The notes below the pieces were generated by a model, which ran no database searches, was not told the origin of the DNA, and saw nothing but the letters and a program-made list of their open reading frames with translations. From positions 20,882 to 84,881 of the forward strand of contig CAILHZ010000013.1 in the NCBI GenBank assembly GCA_903834135.1: a stretch of 64,000 nucleotides of DNA, in the 5' to 3' direction. This document shows, one piece after another, positions 45,300 through 54,680 of the stretch (positions are counted from its first letter, which is position 1; every line of letters begins with the position of its first letter). The translations under genes and the position numbers were made by a program. The stretch comes from an uncultured Opitutia bacterium. GTDB taxonomy: Bacteria > Verrucomicrobiota > Verrucomicrobiia > Opitutales > Opitutaceae.

Positions 45300-46686
45300 A
45301 GTTTGCAGGGATTAAATTGAGTACAGGATCTGCATACACAAAAGAGAGATAATCACACCAGGAGTTATAGAATTCCCCTCGAGCACTCGCTGCTGCTGTT
45401 TGAATTGCCCAGAAAGAAGCTTTTTGAACAGCAGCCGAGTCTTCAGAAATATTACCTATTTTTAATTCATCGCTCATTTGAGCGTATGCTCCTTTTGCGA
45501 TAGAAAAGCGGCGCTCATTAATAGATAGCGCTCTCCAAGCAAAACTGACTCCACGTTCCTTCATTTGAGCCTGACTAAGCACTTCATCTGTTTTCTTCTC
45601 CAAAGTCATCTCACTTTGACGTTCTCGCAATAAGGATTCGTGCTTTCTACCACGGCTGGCAAATCCATCAAAGATATCCCACCCCATACTCAGTGAGTAT
45701 TGTTCCTGCAGAACAAACGACTGACTGGTACCGCCGTTTTGTACCGTCACGATGTTATTTTGATTAATGCCTGCCGAAAGACCAAACGATGGAAGCTGAG
45801 ACACGCGGTTAATTTTATACATCAGCTTTGCTTGCTCAACTGCAAGGGATGCAATTTGTATATCCACTGTACTTGCCGCCTTATGAGAGAGTAATTCAGC
45901 TAACACTTTCTTTGCTGTTGTTTCAGAGTAATTTGGCAACGGGATATCGTTAGGAATTGATTCATCTGTAATTTCAAAGACACCGGTTTGCCTGGCTAAT
46001 GCATGGCGTGCGAAATCATAGGCTAGACGCTCTCTGTCTGCATTTAGGCTCGCCGTCTCAAAATCAATCTCAGGTCCAGCAATTTCATTTTCCGAGATAA
46101 GTCCGTTTTTTAATTTATCTTTTGCCAGAGCGAGTGCTTTCTTTCGTATCTCGAGTTCAAAAAGAATATTTCTAAGTCTTAATTTTTCATTGATAAGTCC
46201 TAGATATTGACTGCGAATAACACCAACAAAGCCAAGATAGCCTTGGATGTATTGTTTGCGTGATATCAAAGCTGAAATTGTCTGGAACTGCAGCTGATTC
46301 TTTAAGGCTCCCCAATGAAAAAGCGATTGAGTTAATGTGATACCATAAGAGGTACCCACCGCTGCACCCGATAAAGTACTCAGCCCAACACCCGATCGTG
46401 TGACACCATAATTACCACCTGCTCCAACACTTGGTAATAAAGGGGCAATACCACTGTATAGCCGCTGCGCATCAGCCACAGATACATCTAATTGCCTTGA
46501 AATCATTTCAGGTGATTGATGAAGCCCTGACTCAATTAAAGCTTTCAGCTGCGGAATAGAATCCTCGGGCAACGTGCCATTAACCGAAATCTCTTGGGCA
46601 GAAAGTGCGCTAATCATAGCAAAGCAAAGAGCAATCAATGCTCCAAAATAGCTAAGCCAAACATGCCTACGTGCGCTCAAATACAT
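45280..46686 (-). CDS. TolC family outer-membrane channel protein
   Basis: A 468-residue exported protein with an N-terminal signal (YFGALIALCFAMISALSA) and two OEP helical repeats. Repeat features include SLFHWGALKNQLQFQ and a later SMGWDIFDGFASRGRK. Unlike the NodT-type lipoprotein at 3983, it has no lipobox. It is the first gene of the ABC export operon, with no intrinsic terminator found at the operon end. Confidence 0.88.
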   Translation of the reverse strand: MYLSARRHVWLSYFGALIALCFAMISALSAQEISVNGTLPEDSIPQLKALIESGLHQSPEMISRQLDVSVADAQRLYSGIAPLLPSVGAGGNYGVTRSGVGLSTLSGAAVGTSYGITLTQSLFHWGALKNQLQFQTISALISRKQYIQGYLGFVGVIRSQYLGLINEKLRLRNILFELEIRKKALALAKDKLKNGLISENEIAGPEIDFETASLNADRERLAYDFARHALARQTGVFEITDESIPNDIPLPNYSETTAKKVLAELLSHKAASTVDIQIASLAVEQAKLMYKINRVSQLPSFGLSAGINQNNIVTVQNGGTSQSFVLQEQYSLSMGWDIFDGFASRGRKHESLLRERQSEMTLEKKTDEVLSQAQMKERGVSFAWRALSINERRFSIAKGAYAQMSDELKIGNISEDSAAVQKASFWAIQTAAASARGEFYNSWCDYLSFVYADPVLNLIPANYARIKP

Positions 46687-46772
46687 TAGTTTACAGTGAG
46701 AATCGTAAAGCTCCTAGATCGCTCGATTTAGCCCATTAAGGCAACCCCGAAATCAGAGCTTAAAGGTTAACT

Positions 46773-47654
46773 TTATAGCTTTAAAATTGCTTTAATATTA
46801 CCTGCCAAAAGTGCCGCACGAGTTATCTCACTCGGGCATGAACTTTCTAGAGCCTGAATAAAGTCAGAAACACCCGTCTTTACTGTCTTTGAGGGATAAA
46901 GACGTAAGGGGTAATCCGAGCCATATAAAATCTTGGATGAATCAACGTGACTTAAGAAAAGAGGCCACAGAGCTGATTCATACAGTAGTGGTAAGGCTGC
47001 AGTATCGTAATAGATATTTTCCAAATCTCTTACTTCGGGATATTTGACCGGCAAAAGTCCCCCCAAGTGAGCTAGTATGAATCGAGTTTTAGGAAATCGT
47101 TTTGCTAGAGCTATAAAATCTTTGAGTGGTGTTTCAACATAGCCTTCATAGCGCCTACTGTCTGGATCACTCACGTGAAGGTTTACTGGCATAGCTAGTT
47201 CGCTAGCAGCAGTTAAAATTTCACTTAGACTTTTTTCACGAATAGCAACACCCTGTGAATGGGGTGAAAGTTCCCCTAGCCCACTAAAGCCATCATCTTT
47301 AAGTTTCTTAATTAGTGATTTGATCTGTTTAGTTTTAGGGTGAACTGAGGCAAATGCACTAAACCTATCTGCGTGGGAATTAATTAAGGACTTATAAAAT
47401 GCATTTTGCATCTCACAGGAGCTTTCTGTTTCCCAATACCAGCCCATAAGTACAGACCTCTCAACACAAGCATCATCCATAGCTTTAAGCAGCTCTAAAA
47501 CAGTTGGGAAAAGCTGAACTGGGGAATTATCCCGGCGCTTTCTAGTACACAAGATTTTCCACTGTTTCTCCTGATTTACTTCAGCCCACTGAATAGGGTC
47601 TTTATTTACCTCTTCAGGGTAAAGATGAACGTGCGAATCTATAATCGAGTGCAT
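46773..47654 (-). CDS. Amidohydrolase-family metal-dependent hydrolase
   Basis: A 293-residue TIM-barrel protein of the amidohydrolase 2 (TatD/ACMSD-like) group. Metal-site candidates are His8 and His10 in IIDSHVHLYPEE, His in VNLHVSD, His in FILAHLGGLLPVKYP and Asp in LYGSDYPLRLYPSK. Such enzymes act as decarboxylases, lactonases or deaminases, and the substrate cannot be inferred. It lies 42 nt downstream of pheA on the same strand, perhaps in the same transcript. Confidence 0.85.
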   Translation of the reverse strand: MHSIIDSHVHLYPEEVNKDPIQWAEVNQEKQWKILCTRKRRDNSPVQLFPTVLELLKAMDDACVERSVLMGWYWETESSCEMQNAFYKSLINSHADRFSAFASVHPKTKQIKSLIKKLKDDGFSGLGELSPHSQGVAIREKSLSEILTAASELAMPVNLHVSDPDSRRYEGYVETPLKDFIALAKRFPKTRFILAHLGGLLPVKYPEVRDLENIYYDTAALPLLYESALWPLFLSHVDSSKILYGSDYPLRLYPSKTVKTGVSDFIQALESSCPSEITRAALLAGNIKAILKL

Positions 47655-47696
47655 GCGAATTTAGGGCAATACACTCGGCAGTTTACCATCACTAAA

Positions 47697-48776
47697 TTAG
47701 TTTACTGCGGGATAACTTCCCAGCCACTTAACCACAGGGCAGAATTTTCTTAAATCCGCGAGTGCTTCCTTCATTGCTGGATCATCAAAATGACCGCTCA
47801 CATCTAAGAAGAAATTATACTCCCATGGACGTTTCTTACTTGGGCGTGATTCAATCTTAGAAAGATTAATGCCACGCTCAGCTAAAGGCATAAGCATCTT
47901 TAACAAAGCTCCAGAATGTGAAGCGGCCTCTTCACCCAAGGACACTAAGTAACTCGACATATCTTTACCCCCACCTACAGGACCTGCAGGCTTACGTGCT
48001 AATACAAAGAAGCGTGTCGTATTGTCTGCTTTATCTTGAATATTACGCATCAGCACTGGAACACCATAGTGAGCTGCTGCTAATTCACCTGCAACGGCTG
48101 CAGCCTCTGGATCATCTTTTGCAATTTGAACAGCACGTGAAGTGCTAGGAGCATCAATAATTTGAGCATGCGGCACATGCCTTTGGAGCCAATGTCTGCA
48201 CTGAGCTAAGGCCTGATCTTTCGAGTAAACGCGTTTAATTTTATCTAGTGAAGATTGGCTAATCAGCGCATGAGAAATTTCCATGTACAACTGCCCCACT
48301 ATTTTTAAATCACTTTCAACAAAACTATCGAGTGCTTCACGTACACTACCTTCTGTTGAATTTTCAATCGGTATAACAGCAACATCAGCTTCTCCTTTTT
48401 CTACTGCAGTGAAGATATCGCCTATTGTTGCCATTGCGTGGTAATCCACACTTGCACCAAATTTTTTAATAGCTGCTGCATGCGTATTACTTGCCTCGGG
48501 TCCTAGATAAGCGACAAGTAATGCTTTCTCTAAAGCAATCGCAGCAGACATTACCTCTCTATAAATTGCTCGTAAGGCGTCATCTTTGATCGGACCTTTA
48601 TTCTGTGCAGTTACTTTTCTAAAGACTGCATCTTCACGTTCTGGTACGTAGATATCGCCACCCGTGTCCCGCTTTATCTTCCCAATTTCAGCAGCCAATG
48701 TAAGGCGCTTGTTGATCACATCAACAAGTTGAATGTCATGTGCATCGATCTGCTTTCTAAGGGAGTCGAGGTCCAT
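47697..48776 (-). CDS. pheA: Bifunctional chorismate mutase/prephenate dehydratase
   Basis: Makes phenylpyruvate from chorismate in phenylalanine synthesis. The 359-residue protein has a chorismate mutase domain (1-85, LRKQIDAHDIQLVDVINKRL), a prephenate dehydratase domain starting VAYLGPEASNTHAAA (about 88) with ENSTEGSVREALD and the TRFFVLAR signature, and a C-terminal ACT domain (about 275-355). GALLKMLMPLAERGINLSKI and ESRPSKKRPWEYNFF in that domain form the phenylalanine feedback site. It starts 8 nt after scpB. Confidence 0.96.
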   Translation of the reverse strand: MDLDSLRKQIDAHDIQLVDVINKRLTLAAEIGKIKRDTGGDIYVPEREDAVFRKVTAQNKGPIKDDALRAIYREVMSAAIALEKALLVAYLGPEASNTHAAAIKKFGASVDYHAMATIGDIFTAVEKGEADVAVIPIENSTEGSVREALDSFVESDLKIVGQLYMEISHALISQSSLDKIKRVYSKDQALAQCRHWLQRHVPHAQIIDAPSTSRAVQIAKDDPEAAAVAGELAAAHYGVPVLMRNIQDKADNTTRFFVLARKPAGPVGGGKDMSSYLVSLGEEAASHSGALLKMLMPLAERGINLSKIESRPSKKRPWEYNFFLDVSGHFDDPAMKEALADLRKFCPVVKWLGSYPAVN

Positions 48777-48784
48777 AAAATAGA

Positions 48785-49588
48785 TTATTCTGCTTTGGTG
48801 CTAGACGCAGCATCGAGCCCTAACTGCTCTTCTTGCAGCCCCATGTCTTTGTCACCTGGTTTTTGTACTTGTGAGGAATCGACAAGCCACTGGTCAATCT
48901 GACGAGAAGTTAGCACATCGGAAGCTGGCAATTCATCTAAAGACTTTACTCCAATATATTCCAAGAAAGTATCGGTTGTGCCGTATTGAATTGGACGACC
49001 TGGTTGATCGGCACGGCCAGTGATGGTGATTAATTCACGCTCCATCAATTTATTGATACCTGCCTCGGCGGAGACGCCGCGAATCATTTCAATTTCTTGT
49101 CGAGTAACGGGTTGACGGTAAGCAACGACTGCCAATGTTTCAATTGAGGATGGGCTTAATTTAACAGGAGGTGGCTCTTGGCGCAGTGCTCTAATCCAAC
49201 GTCCAAATCGAGGATGCGTCACTAAGCGATATCCTGAAGACCCTTCAATAAGTAATAGGCCATTATCTTCAGCTTTTAATTGTGCTGAAATTTGATCCAT
49301 TGACTCTCTAATTTGAGCGCCCGGTACCAACGAAGGTACTTCTGCATATAATTCAGGATCATCCAAAGGATCTCCTCCGATAGGAGCTTCAGCGGTTTCT
49401 TCGATAGTAGTCTGAAGTTCAGCTGTAGGTTGAGATTCAGCAGACGTGGACTGCTCTGCTACATCTGGGGCAGCCTTAGCTAAGCGTTCATGAAAACGCG
49501 TGAAGGTATCTTGAATATCCTTAATAGAAAGGGGCTGGCTCGTGGAGAGCAGTAGTGCCTTGAGAACTCGGTTTAAATTAAAGGCCAT
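48785..49588 (-). CDS. scpB: Segregation and condensation protein B
   Basis: Kleisin-associated winged-helix protein of the SMC-ScpAB chromosome condensation complex. The 267-residue protein starts FNLNRVLKALLLSTSQPLSI and has the family core SIETLAVVAYRQPVTRQEIE, IRGVSAEAGINKLMER and GRPIQYGTTDTFLEYIG. An acidic, Ser/Thr/Glu-rich insertion (about residues 40-90) and a charged C-terminal tail make it longer than the usual 180-220. No scpA or smc gene is visible nearby. pheA follows. Confidence 0.93.
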   Translation of the reverse strand: MAFNLNRVLKALLLSTSQPLSIKDIQDTFTRFHERLAKAAPDVAEQSTSAESQPTAELQTTIEETAEAPIGGDPLDDPELYAEVPSLVPGAQIRESMDQISAQLKAEDNGLLLIEGSSGYRLVTHPRFGRWIRALRQEPPPVKLSPSSIETLAVVAYRQPVTRQEIEMIRGVSAEAGINKLMERELITITGRADQPGRPIQYGTTDTFLEYIGVKSLDELPASDVLTSRQIDQWLVDSSQVQKPGDKDMGLQEEQLGLDAASSTKAE

Positions 49589-49701
49589 GGGTTGTTGGTC
49601 GTTATGATAGGCTCTACTAGGTTCTAATGTAACAGCTACGAAGCAACCAAGAAAATCTTGGACACCACCACTTAGTTTTGGTCATACTAGGCCCCTTAAC
49701 C

Positions 49702-51402
49702 ATGAAAGACACCCAGGATTCGATGCGCAGCTTCTCTTCAATTGTGGTAGACGGACCCGATAGGGCCCCAAATCGCTCTATGCTTAGGGCTGTAGGATTT
49801 AAGGATAATGACTTTAAAAAGCCTATTGTAGGCATTGCATCTACATGGAGCATGGTAACGCCATGTAATATGCATATCGATGAACTAGCTCGTCAAGCCG
49901 GTGTGGGCACAGACGCTGCAGGGGGTAAATCGATCATTTTCGGCACAATCACTGTATCCGACGGCATTAGTATGGGTACGCCTGGTATGCGCTATTCCTT
50001 GGTATCTAGAGAGGTAATCGCTGATTCCATTGAAACAGTTGCTGGAGCGGAGGGGTTTGATGCCGTTGTAGCTATTGGGGGCTGTGATAAGAATATGCCT
50101 GCCTGTATCATGGCATTAGCTCGTCTTAACCGACCAAGCGTATTCGTTTACGGTGGTACCATTTTACCTGGCATTCACCCTGGTACAGGCCATGAATGCG
50201 ATATTGTGTCGGTTTTTGAAGCTGTCGGTAAGCACGCCAATGGTAATTTAGATGATAAGGGCTTAAAAACGGTCGAATCCTGCTCAATTCCAGGACCTGG
50301 ATCATGCGGCGGCATGTACACAGCTAACACCATGGCCTCTGCAATTGAAGCACTGGGAATGTCCTTACCTCATAGTTCAGGACAGATTGCGATAAGCGAA
50401 GAAAAACGCGAAGACTGCCGTAAAGCAGGCGCTGCTGCCATAGCACTTTTAAAAGCAGGTATCACCCCTAAAGATATCATGACACGTAAGGCATTTGAAA
50501 ATGCTATCACTGTCTCGATTGCTTTAGGTGGTTCAACAAACGCAGTACTTCATTTACTGGCAATGGCTCACTCCATTGGAGTTAAACTTGAACTCAACGA
50601 CTTTGAGCGCATCGGCAGAAAAGTTCCTGTCTTAGGAGATTTGAAGCCTTCCGGTAAATACGGCGTTTCCCACCTTTGCCGTATTGGCGGTATTCAGCCA
50701 CTTATGAAGATGCTCTTAGATGAGGGCCTTTTACATGGCGAGTGCATGACTGTAACTGGAAAAACAATCGCTGAAAATTTGAAGCACGTAAAAGCGTATT
50801 CAGCAGACCAAGACGTTATTAGACCTTTCTCAAATCCAATTAAGAAAGATAGTCATTTAAGAATCCTTTACGGCAATTTAGCTAAAGAAGGTGCTGTAGC
50901 GAAAATTTCTGGCAAAGAAGGTCTTACCTTTACGGGTAAGGCAATCGTATTTGAATCAGAAGAAAATGCACTCAAGGCAATCCTAGATGGCCGTGTCAAA
51001 AAGGGCCATGTTATCGTGATTAGAAACGAAGGACCACGAGGTGGACCAGGTATGCGTGAAATGTTATCACCTACAAGTGCAGTTATGGGTAAAGGCCTTG
51101 GTAAAGATGTTGCGCTTATAACAGACGGTCGCTTCTCAGGTGGCAGTCATGGATTTGTAGTTGGCCATATCACGCCAGAAGCCGCCACAGGCGGTTTAAT
51201 AGCCGTCGTTAAAAATGGAGACCCCATTACAATCGATGCGATTAAAAATAAAATAACGTTAGATCTTACAGCAGCAGAAATTTCAAAACGCGTTAAAGCC
51301 TGGAAACCTAAGAAAAGTACTGTCACTCGGGGCGTGCTTGCGAAGTATGCGAAACTAGTCACCAGCGCCTCCTTAGGCGCAGTCACAGACAAAGACCTTT
51401 AA
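49702..51402 (+). CDS. ilvD: Dihydroxy-acid dehydratase
   Basis: Fe-S enzyme of valine, leucine and isoleucine synthesis, dehydrating 2,3-dihydroxyacids to 2-oxoacids. From the ATG at 49702 it has 566 residues. Cluster cysteines are in IGGCDKNMPACIMALARL and GPGSCGGMYTANTM; MVTPCNMHIDELA holds the first. RNEGPRGGPGMREMLSPTSA and TDGRFSGGSHGFVVGHITPE are the C-terminal signatures. An in-frame TTG at 49678 would add eight non-conserved residues. It is divergent from scpB and 13 nt before pgi. Confidence 0.96.
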   Translation: MKDTQDSMRSFSSIVVDGPDRAPNRSMLRAVGFKDNDFKKPIVGIASTWSMVTPCNMHIDELARQAGVGTDAAGGKSIIFGTITVSDGISMGTPGMRYSLVSREVIADSIETVAGAEGFDAVVAIGGCDKNMPACIMALARLNRPSVFVYGGTILPGIHPGTGHECDIVSVFEAVGKHANGNLDDKGLKTVESCSIPGPGSCGGMYTANTMASAIEALGMSLPHSSGQIAISEEKREDCRKAGAAAIALLKAGITPKDIMTRKAFENAITVSIALGGSTNAVLHLLAMAHSIGVKLELNDFERIGRKVPVLGDLKPSGKYGVSHLCRIGGIQPLMKMLLDEGLLHGECMTVTGKTIAENLKHVKAYSADQDVIRPFSNPIKKDSHLRILYGNLAKEGAVAKISGKEGLTFTGKAIVFESEENALKAILDGRVKKGHVIVIRNEGPRGGPGMREMLSPTSAVMGKGLGKDVALITDGRFSGGSHGFVVGHITPEAATGGLIAVVKNGDPITIDAIKNKITLDLTAAEISKRVKAWKPKKSTVTRGVLAKYAKLVTSASLGAVTDKDL

Positions 51403-51415
51403 TCTATTCTAATCC

Positions 51416-52981
51416 ATGAGCACTTGGCCACGCTTTAAGACACACCACTACTCAAATCCAAGCCTTGGTGTTTCGCTGGATATTAGTCGTATACCTTTTC
51501 CAGATACATTCATAGCCTCAATGGAGGCTCCAATGCAGAGTGCTTTTAAAGATATGGCTGCCTTAGAAAAAGGAGCTATCGCAAATCCCGACGAAGCACG
51601 CATGGTAGGACATTACTGGCTAAGAACACCGAACCTTGCTGCTACAGAAGAATTAGGAATTGAGATCACAAAAACACTTGAATCAATTATCGATTTTGCA
51701 GCTCAAGTGCATTCAGGTGAAATCGCTGGCCCAAAAGGAAAATTCACTGAAGTCTTAGTCATTGGAATAGGAGGCTCTGCGCTTGGACCCCAATTTGTTG
51801 CCCAAGCGCTTGGCCATAAGAGAAAAGATAAAATGCATATGCATTTCTTTGATAATACAGATCCGGACGGATTTGATACTGTCTTAGAAAGTCTTTCTCA
51901 TAAACTCGATAAAACGTTAGTTGTTGTGATTTCAAAATCAGGCTCAACCCCTGAAACACGCAACGGACAAATTGAAGCTACGCATGCTTTCAAAGCTGCA
52001 GGACTTGATTACAGCTCACACTTTGTTGCGATCACAGGAGTAAATTCAAAACTTGATCAACTCGCCACTAAAGAAGGCTGGCTTGCTCGATTCCCGATGT
52101 GGGATTGGGTCGGTGGCCGGACCTCAGAATTTTCTGCCGTCGGACTAATACCAGCAGCGCTGCAAGGTATTGATATCATGAGTATGCTTGGTGGTGCTGC
52201 ATCAATGGATGCAGTAACTCGCAAATCAATTACTCAAGAAAACCCGGCAGCCTTGATGGCGCTTATGTGGTACTTTGCTACCAACGGAAAAGGCTCAAAG
52301 GACATGGTAGTTTTACCTTACAAAGATCGCCTACTTTTATTCTCACGCTATCTGCAACAGCTCGTCATGGAATCCTTAGGCAAGGAACTTGATTTAGAAG
52401 GCAAGGTAGTTAATCAGGGCATTTCTGTTTACGGAAATAAAGGCTCAACGGATCAGCACGCCTATGTGCAGCAATTACGAGAAGGTGTGAATAATTTCTT
52501 TATGACTTTCATCGAAGTCCTAAAAGACAGAGATGGCAGTTCAATCGAAGTTGAACCCGGAGTTACTGCAGGTGATTTCCTACAAGGATTTCTTTTAGGT
52601 ACTCGACAGGCCTTAAGTGAAAAAAATCGTTCTTCTATCACAGTAACCTTAAATGATATTTCACCCTACTCTATTGGAGCTCTTATTGCTCTATATGAAC
52701 GTGTCGTAGGTTTGTATGCGTCACTTATTGGAGTAAATGCATACCACCAACCTGGAGTTGAAGCGGGCAAAAAAGCGGCTACAGGTATTTTAGCTATTAA
52801 GCCGCAATTAATGGCCGCTCTTAACGCCAATTCTGGAAAACCACTAACGGTTGAATTACTCGCACAGTCTATAGGTGCAGATCCAGAGATATGCTTCAAA
52901 ATTTTAGAACGCTTAGCTTACAATAAACTCATAACAAAGCAGGCTTCTAGTCCGTGGTATAACTCTACGTATACAGTCTAA
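51416..52981 (+). CDS. pgi: Glucose-6-phosphate isomerase
   Basis: Interconverts glucose-6-phosphate and fructose-6-phosphate. The 521-residue protein has the sugar-isomerase segments [57 protein letters not shown] and [19 protein letters not shown]. The C-terminal winged-helix-like tail ([18 protein letters not shown]) is seen in the longer pgi subfamily of Verrucomicrobia and cyanobacteria. It follows ilvD after 13 nt and may be co-transcribed. Confidence 0.93.
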   Translation: MSTWPRFKTHHYSNPSLGVSLDISRIPFPDTFIASMEAPMQSAFKDMAALEKGAIANPDEARMVGHYWLRTPNLAATEELGIEITKTLESIIDFAAQVHSGEIAGPKGKFTEVLVIGIGGSALGPQFVAQALGHKRKDKMHMHFFDNTDPDGFDTVLESLSHKLDKTLVVVISKSGSTPETRNGQIEATHAFKAAGLDYSSHFVAITGVNSKLDQLATKEGWLARFPMWDWVGGRTSEFSAVGLIPAALQGIDIMSMLGGAASMDAVTRKSITQENPAALMALMWYFATNGKGSKDMVVLPYKDRLLLFSRYLQQLVMESLGKELDLEGKVVNQGISVYGNKGSTDQHAYVQQLREGVNNFFMTFIEVLKDRDGSSIEVEPGVTAGDFLQGFLLGTRQALSEKNRSSITVTLNDISPYSIGALIALYERVVGLYASLIGVNAYHQPGVEAGKKAATGILAIKPQLMAALNANSGKPLTVELLAQSIGADPEICFKILERLAYNKLITKQASSPWYNSTYTV

Positions 52982-52995
52982 ATCAGGTCTCAATT

Positions 52996-53424
52996 TTAGG
53001 GAGGACTGATACGCGACAAAGCCTCTTGAGCAGGAATAAATTCGGGATTAATCTTTAATACTGTAATAAGTTCAGCTCGTGCATTTTTAAGCTTACCAGG
53101 CATGCGCTTTAATAGCATGGCATAATTAAAATGTATTAGAAATGCATCAGGAGCATATTCAAGCGAGTCTTCATAGAGTTTAGCTGCCTGTGACTCACTC
53201 CCAGCAGTATGTGCAAGTAAGTTAGCTAAATTATTTTCTGCTTCTACGTAATGAGGCTTTAACTTTATAGCCAAATTAAAGTGTTCTATAGCTTGGGCAT
53301 CACACCCTTTAGCCTTGTAAAGTTCCGCTATCCTACACTGAACCTCTGTGAGTGCAGGATTAAGGTTTAGCGCTAGATTATACTCATAAATTGCTTGTTC
53401 GAACTTGTTTTCCCCTAAAGACAA
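52996..53424 (-). CDS. TPR-repeat protein, probably 5'-truncated
   Basis: A 142-residue frame made of tetratricopeptide repeats: QAIYEYNLALNLNPALTEV, then IAELYKAKGCDAQAIEHFN, LAIKLKPHYVEAENNLANLL and a degenerate AKLYEDSLEYAPDAFLIHFN. The only start is TTG, with a stop 3 codons upstream. The first repeat begins at its second helix, so the first helix is missing. The upstream 369 nt shows no TPR coding. It may be a decayed remnant or a genuine small protein. It converges with pgi at 14 nt. Confidence 0.5.
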   Translation of the reverse strand: MSLGENKFEQAIYEYNLALNLNPALTEVQCRIAELYKAKGCDAQAIEHFNLAIKLKPHYVEAENNLANLLAHTAGSESQAAKLYEDSLEYAPDAFLIHFNYAMLLKRMPGKLKNARAELITVLKINPEFIPAQEALSRISPP

Positions 53425-53793
53425 TTTAGCCTATAAAATGGAATGGCTGATTTTGTTCAGTGCATGACTAATTTTGACTTATTTAGAGAAATCTCAATAT
53501 CCCGCATATTTATAATAACTAATACAAGGATCTAGATATATTTCCTGCTTTAAAAGATCCTCTTAGCACTACAAAAACGCATGAAAAATAAGGTCTTTAA
53601 AATAGATCTGATTTATTTTTTAGGAGTTAATAAATGTCCCACTAAGACCTTTTAATTAAACACTTATCTGTACAATAAATGAACAAAATCCTAGGTACAT
53701 TGACTAAGGTTTTAGGACATTTCTAGACAGATGGGCGTTTCAATGCCGACTTGCCATACATCTCTTAATTATGTAATGTTTTTTTAATAAACC
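53425..53793. other. 369 nt AT-rich gap with several inverted repeats
   Basis: No ORF is convincing on either strand. Inverted pairs include AAGGTCTT (53590-53597) with AAGACCTT (53644-53651), AAATGTCC (53632-53639) with GGACATTT (53715-53722), and GGATCT/AGATCC near 53527-53563. Two of these interlock. A T-rich stretch just before the lipoprotein gene could end a transcript. It may be the leader of the lipoprotein/rsmI transcript, a small RNA locus or decayed DNA. Confidence 0.35.
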
Positions 53794-53958
53794 ATGCAAT
53801 CGATCAAGACCCTTCTTTTAACAGCACTTTTAGTCTCGATCGGAGCCCTTATCAGTGGCTGCTCAATGCAGACCGCTAAGGATTCATCAATTCCGTGGAA
53901 CCGTCCCGCTGACTGGGAAGGTCAAATCCCCGGCATGGGAACAGGTAATACCCATTGA
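53794..53958 (+). CDS. Small lipoprotein (54 residues) upstream of rsmI
   Basis: A short frame starting at ATG with a clear lipoprotein signal: a basic N-terminus, hydrophobic core LLLTALLVSIGALI and lipobox LISGC with Cys23. The mature peptide has only 32 residues and contains SSIPWNRPADWEGQIPGMG, which looks constrained (two Trp, Pro-Trp, Gly-Met). Its TGA overlaps the TTG start of rsmI (TTGA), so the two are translationally coupled, which supports real expression. Function unknown. It is below the size usually called automatically. Confidence 0.75.
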   Translation: MQSIKTLLLTALLVSIGALISGCSMQTAKDSSIPWNRPADWEGQIPGMGTGNTH

Positions 53959-54671
53959 TACGGGATAATCCCTCTTTAATTCCGCTTGCAGGCCACCTTT
54001 ACGTGGTCGCAACGCCTATTGGTAATTTGGCAGATTTATCTGAACGAGCAAAAGCCATTCTGGAGTCTGTTGATTTAATAGCCTGTGAAGATACACGTAC
54101 TACAGGCGGACTTTTAAATCGCTTAGGTAAGCGGGTGGAACTTGTCTCTTACCATGAACACAATGAGCTCGAAGCAGCAGAAAGAATTGCTGATCTAATT
54201 AGTTCAGGAAAGTCGGTCGCTTTAGTGAGTGATGCAGGAACCCCAGCCATTAGTGATCCAGGATTTCGTCTTACTCGGGCATGTCGCAAAAGAGGCCTCC
54301 CAGTTGTACCAGTACCGGGACCTGTGGCGTTTGCTACTGTCCTAAGTGCGAGCGGTTTGCCAAGTAATGGCCTACTCTACGTTGGATTTCTACCCCCTAA
54401 GACAAGTGCTCGGGTGAGTTTCTTGCAAAAGCATAAAGCCTTCCCATACACGATTGCCTTATATGAAAGCTGCCACCGCATTGCTGCTGCTGTAGATGAA
54501 ATCGTACTAGAACTAGGAGAAACCCGTGTTATCACGGTAGCTAAAGAAGTGACTAAACTCCACGAAACCTTTTTAGTAGGTCCAGCAAAAGAAGTTCAAG
54601 AAAAGCTGTCAAAAATAACAATCAAAGGAGAGTTCGTTCTCTTGATTGCACCTGAAGAGTTTGTCCTTTAA
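53955..54671 (+). CDS. rsmI: 16S rRNA (cytidine-1402-2'-O)-methyltransferase
   Basis: SAM-dependent methyltransferase modifying C1402 of 16S rRNA. The 238-residue protein has HLYVVATPIGNLADLSERA, IACEDTRTTGGLL and VSDAGTPAISDPGFRLTRAC with GLPVVPVPGPVA, all diagnostic of RsmI. The C-terminal half (ALYESCHRIAAAVDEI) is intact; the C-terminus is shorter than the longest family members. The start is TTG in a TTGA overlap with the small lipoprotein; no ATG is available before the conserved N-terminus. Confidence 0.93.
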   Translation: MIRDNPSLIPLAGHLYVVATPIGNLADLSERAKAILESVDLIACEDTRTTGGLLNRLGKRVELVSYHEHNELEAAERIADLISSGKSVALVSDAGTPAISDPGFRLTRACRKRGLPVVPVPGPVAFATVLSASGLPSNGLLYVGFLPPKTSARVSFLQKHKAFPYTIALYESCHRIAAAVDEIVLELGETRVITVAKEVTKLHETFLVGPAKEVQEKLSKITIKGEFVLLIAPEEFVL

Positions 54672-54680
54672 GGTTATTAC

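Noticed and set aside
53425..53793. Upstream continuation of the TPR gene
   Set aside because: The minus-strand translation of this stretch is interrupted by many stops and shows no TPR pattern.
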